Source: Chloroflexota bacterium
GTDB taxonomy: Bacteria > Chloroflexota > Anaerolineae > Anaerolineales > Villigracilaceae
DNA length: 40,265 bases
Assembly (NCBI GenBank): GCA_016234485.1
Contig: JACRBL010000050.1
Span: 1 to 40,265, forward strand
Direction of reading: 5' to 3'
Each line of letters starts with the position of its first letter. Position 1 is the first letter of the stretch. A program made the position numbers and the translations under genes. Of this stretch, positions 40,001 through 40,265 are shown in pieces. The notes below the pieces were generated by a model. It was given only the letters and a program-made list of their open reading frames with translations. It ran no database searches and was not told where the DNA came from.

Positions 40001-40265
40001 TGGAGTTTCTGTTTACCCTTTGAAACTAGGAAGCCTTGCCCTAGACGCGGGAAGCGCGGCAACCACTGGAAGCGGCGTTAATTCATGCGCAGTGTCCGAC
40101 CAAATGGGCGTTGCCCGTCCACAGGGAACGGCCTGCGATATTGGCGCTTCTGAATTTGTGTTCGACATTTACCCATCCGAAGACCTGTTGACCACTTATA
40201 CGGCCAGGCACGATCGAACCTTGCCAGGGACTCTCATTTGCTCCGACAGCAATGGCGTCTGTGCA
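37077..40265 (+). CDS. Giant secreted protein: FTP/PepSY propeptide, beta-helix, Big_1, beta-helix (partial, runs off the window)
   Basis: An uninterrupted frame of 1063 codons from ATG 37077 to the window edge. Residues 1-37 form a signal peptide (VLVGMTLLLSSAQPNLVSAS). Residues about 110-152 match an FTP domain (KYQQLYQGVPVMAGELIVN) and about 160-241 a PepSY-like domain (WRMEVTSENAPLHELVLVN), which together form the propeptide of thermolysin-type M4 proteases. No HExxH is seen up to the edge; the catalytic domain may lie later or be absent. Two beta-helix blocks follow (about 285-600 and 721-1024), each opening with a Cys-x-Ser-P-C-x-T-I motif and a GG-W turn, and ending in DIGAYE/DIGASE. 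They are separated by a Big_1-like domain (about 608-708, VVLDEKGTPVPRVPVTFV). It probably acts as a cell-surface adhesin or glycan-binding protein. Confidence 0.85.
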   Translation, partial: MNRKPNFLNVLVSVLVGMTLLLSSAQPNLVSASTELGGGDGIRTSVHPQTGKLSFLGADPSSPIRVDAAMRANLSAEGRGFAILDVYGPQFGLKNPQEELRLTSTREEEGRGTTKYQQLYQGVPVMAGELIVNTNAQGGLLSINGEVSPDLDIWITPSIDAMLAQAVALQEIASAYGLNPGEVVASEPELWIYDARLMNGDDKTPVHLVWRMEVTSENAPLHELVLVNAQTGKISLHFNQIDTGWTGKLKSDQAVLTPELIYAPETRINVSLADPDPNLVRFVSATTGTDSGDCSNSLSPCMTINYAISVSDHGDKIGIEEGVYRGSGFHVVTLDKGVYLSGGWDSKFFTQNGYSIIDGENARRGIFTTPMSLERRIDRFIIQNGNATYHNYDPGNGNGGGIYLSSFTNITITNSIIRDNMVLRSYHTGGGIHSYAGVLNLVNSAIIQNEAYMAGGIYIQGTHARFENVTISGNSARQSSGGFYNEGYLTVLNSTISNNHAPVRSAFGGGLTIENSIVDATGPSACGGNITSNGHNLFDGNCYMTYHATDIVSAYVGLGVALTKGYQSLLPDSPAIDNGKSSTCLKIDARGLPRVACDIGAYEYAVPGKPSTLWVNSGDNQEEAPGQTFPLPLSIVVLDEKGTPVPRVPVTFVAPVNGASIVFGESGTNEISRMTDASGAATTPVFSANTRFGSYLVNARIPSIAEPAHFNLTNFFWVVVPAVNGGNDANDCMSPATPCATIQGVFSKPDFEPGDEIGISIGVFNGDAMTFTQDAILLGGWNTSFTKRIGATILKYPLTIAEKTKVHIQNFSITGIAGTAITNHGDLLVEKTSIYGNQEGIYNNGDLKAVNSTIYGNSNAVENPARAGGITDEGVAWLINTTITGNRGATGGLYSQYATYLANTIIVGNSSIFKNQVGADCRAPHAYAVISLDHNLIGLASSQCDSDWGRHDIWGTKTNPIPASSVFGARLNAGNGVSVYPLKLGSLALDAGSAATTGSGVNSCAVSDQMGVARPQGTACDIGASEFVFDIYPSEDLLTTYTARHDRTLPGTLICSDSNGVCA

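Noticed and set aside
1..40265. tRNA, rRNA or riboswitch genes
   Set aside because: I looked in the intergenic gaps for cloverleaf arms, GTTCRA-type T-loops and known riboswitch cores and found none I could support; a covariance-model search would settle it.

Overview
The window looks like a chromosomal segment of an uncultured or environmental Chloroflexota bacterium, most likely class Anaerolineae. This is inferred from gene content: lipoproteins with Thr/Pro-rich linkers, tandem LysM-M23 lipoproteins, an F420-type nitroreductase homologue, a bacterial RIO-type kinase, many small membrane proteins, and intergenic spaces full of short inverted-repeat families. There is no rRNA, tRNA, CRISPR array or transposase that I can recognise, so the taxonomic placement is not marker-based.

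Layout. 1-3050: the tail of an unknown gene, then a leftward cluster of membrane proteins, one split by a frameshift. The cluster is bracketed by CRP-like operators (901-948 and 3102-3117). 3174-8142: rightward penicillin acylase, a Crp/Fnr-family regulator whose recognition helix keeps the CRP contact residues, and a UbiB/ABC1 kinase. 8241-10542: leftward small protein, an SRPBCC-PDZ-DinB fusion, and a membrane-anchored cyclophilin. 10610-13388: rightward class I glutamine amidotransferase (C26), an AT-rich lipoprotein, and glutamate racemase. 13378-17334: leftward PhoD-like phosphatase, nitroreductase, saccharopine-dehydrogenase-like protein and isoprenylcysteine-methyltransferase-like protein.

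17338-21278 is a sharply AT-rich island with two P-loop NTPases. One (727 aa) ends in a multi-pass membrane domain; the other (436 aa) ends in a glycine/alanine-rich amphipathic tail. It sits between the methyltransferase gene and a strong promoter plus ribosome-binding site that now drive a 76-aa ORF repeating the start of the methyltransferase. This is the best candidate here for an undescribed system, possibly signalling or defence.

21355-23301: a secreted protein, then a RIO kinase gene preceded by a promoter, a 21-aa leader ORF and an intrinsic terminator. 23535-28705: a tight five-gene operon (nucleotidyltransferase-like protein, B12-binding radical SAM, methyltransferase, flippase, nucleoside phosphorylase). 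28799-31913: two LiaF-like membrane proteins, a cyclic-nucleotide-binding/NifU fusion, a TlpA-like thioredoxin and an OsmC protein. 32048-36872: three paralogous LysM / lysozyme-like / M23 lipoproteins. 37077 to the end: the first 1063 codons of a giant secreted protein with a thermolysin-type propeptide, two beta-helix blocks and a Big_1 domain.

Recurrent themes are repeats that touch or encode gene ends (stop codons at 11332, 14934 and 24545; a signal peptide at 36872), start codons that lie right behind -10 boxes (leaderless-type promoters), and a small putative Crp regulon.
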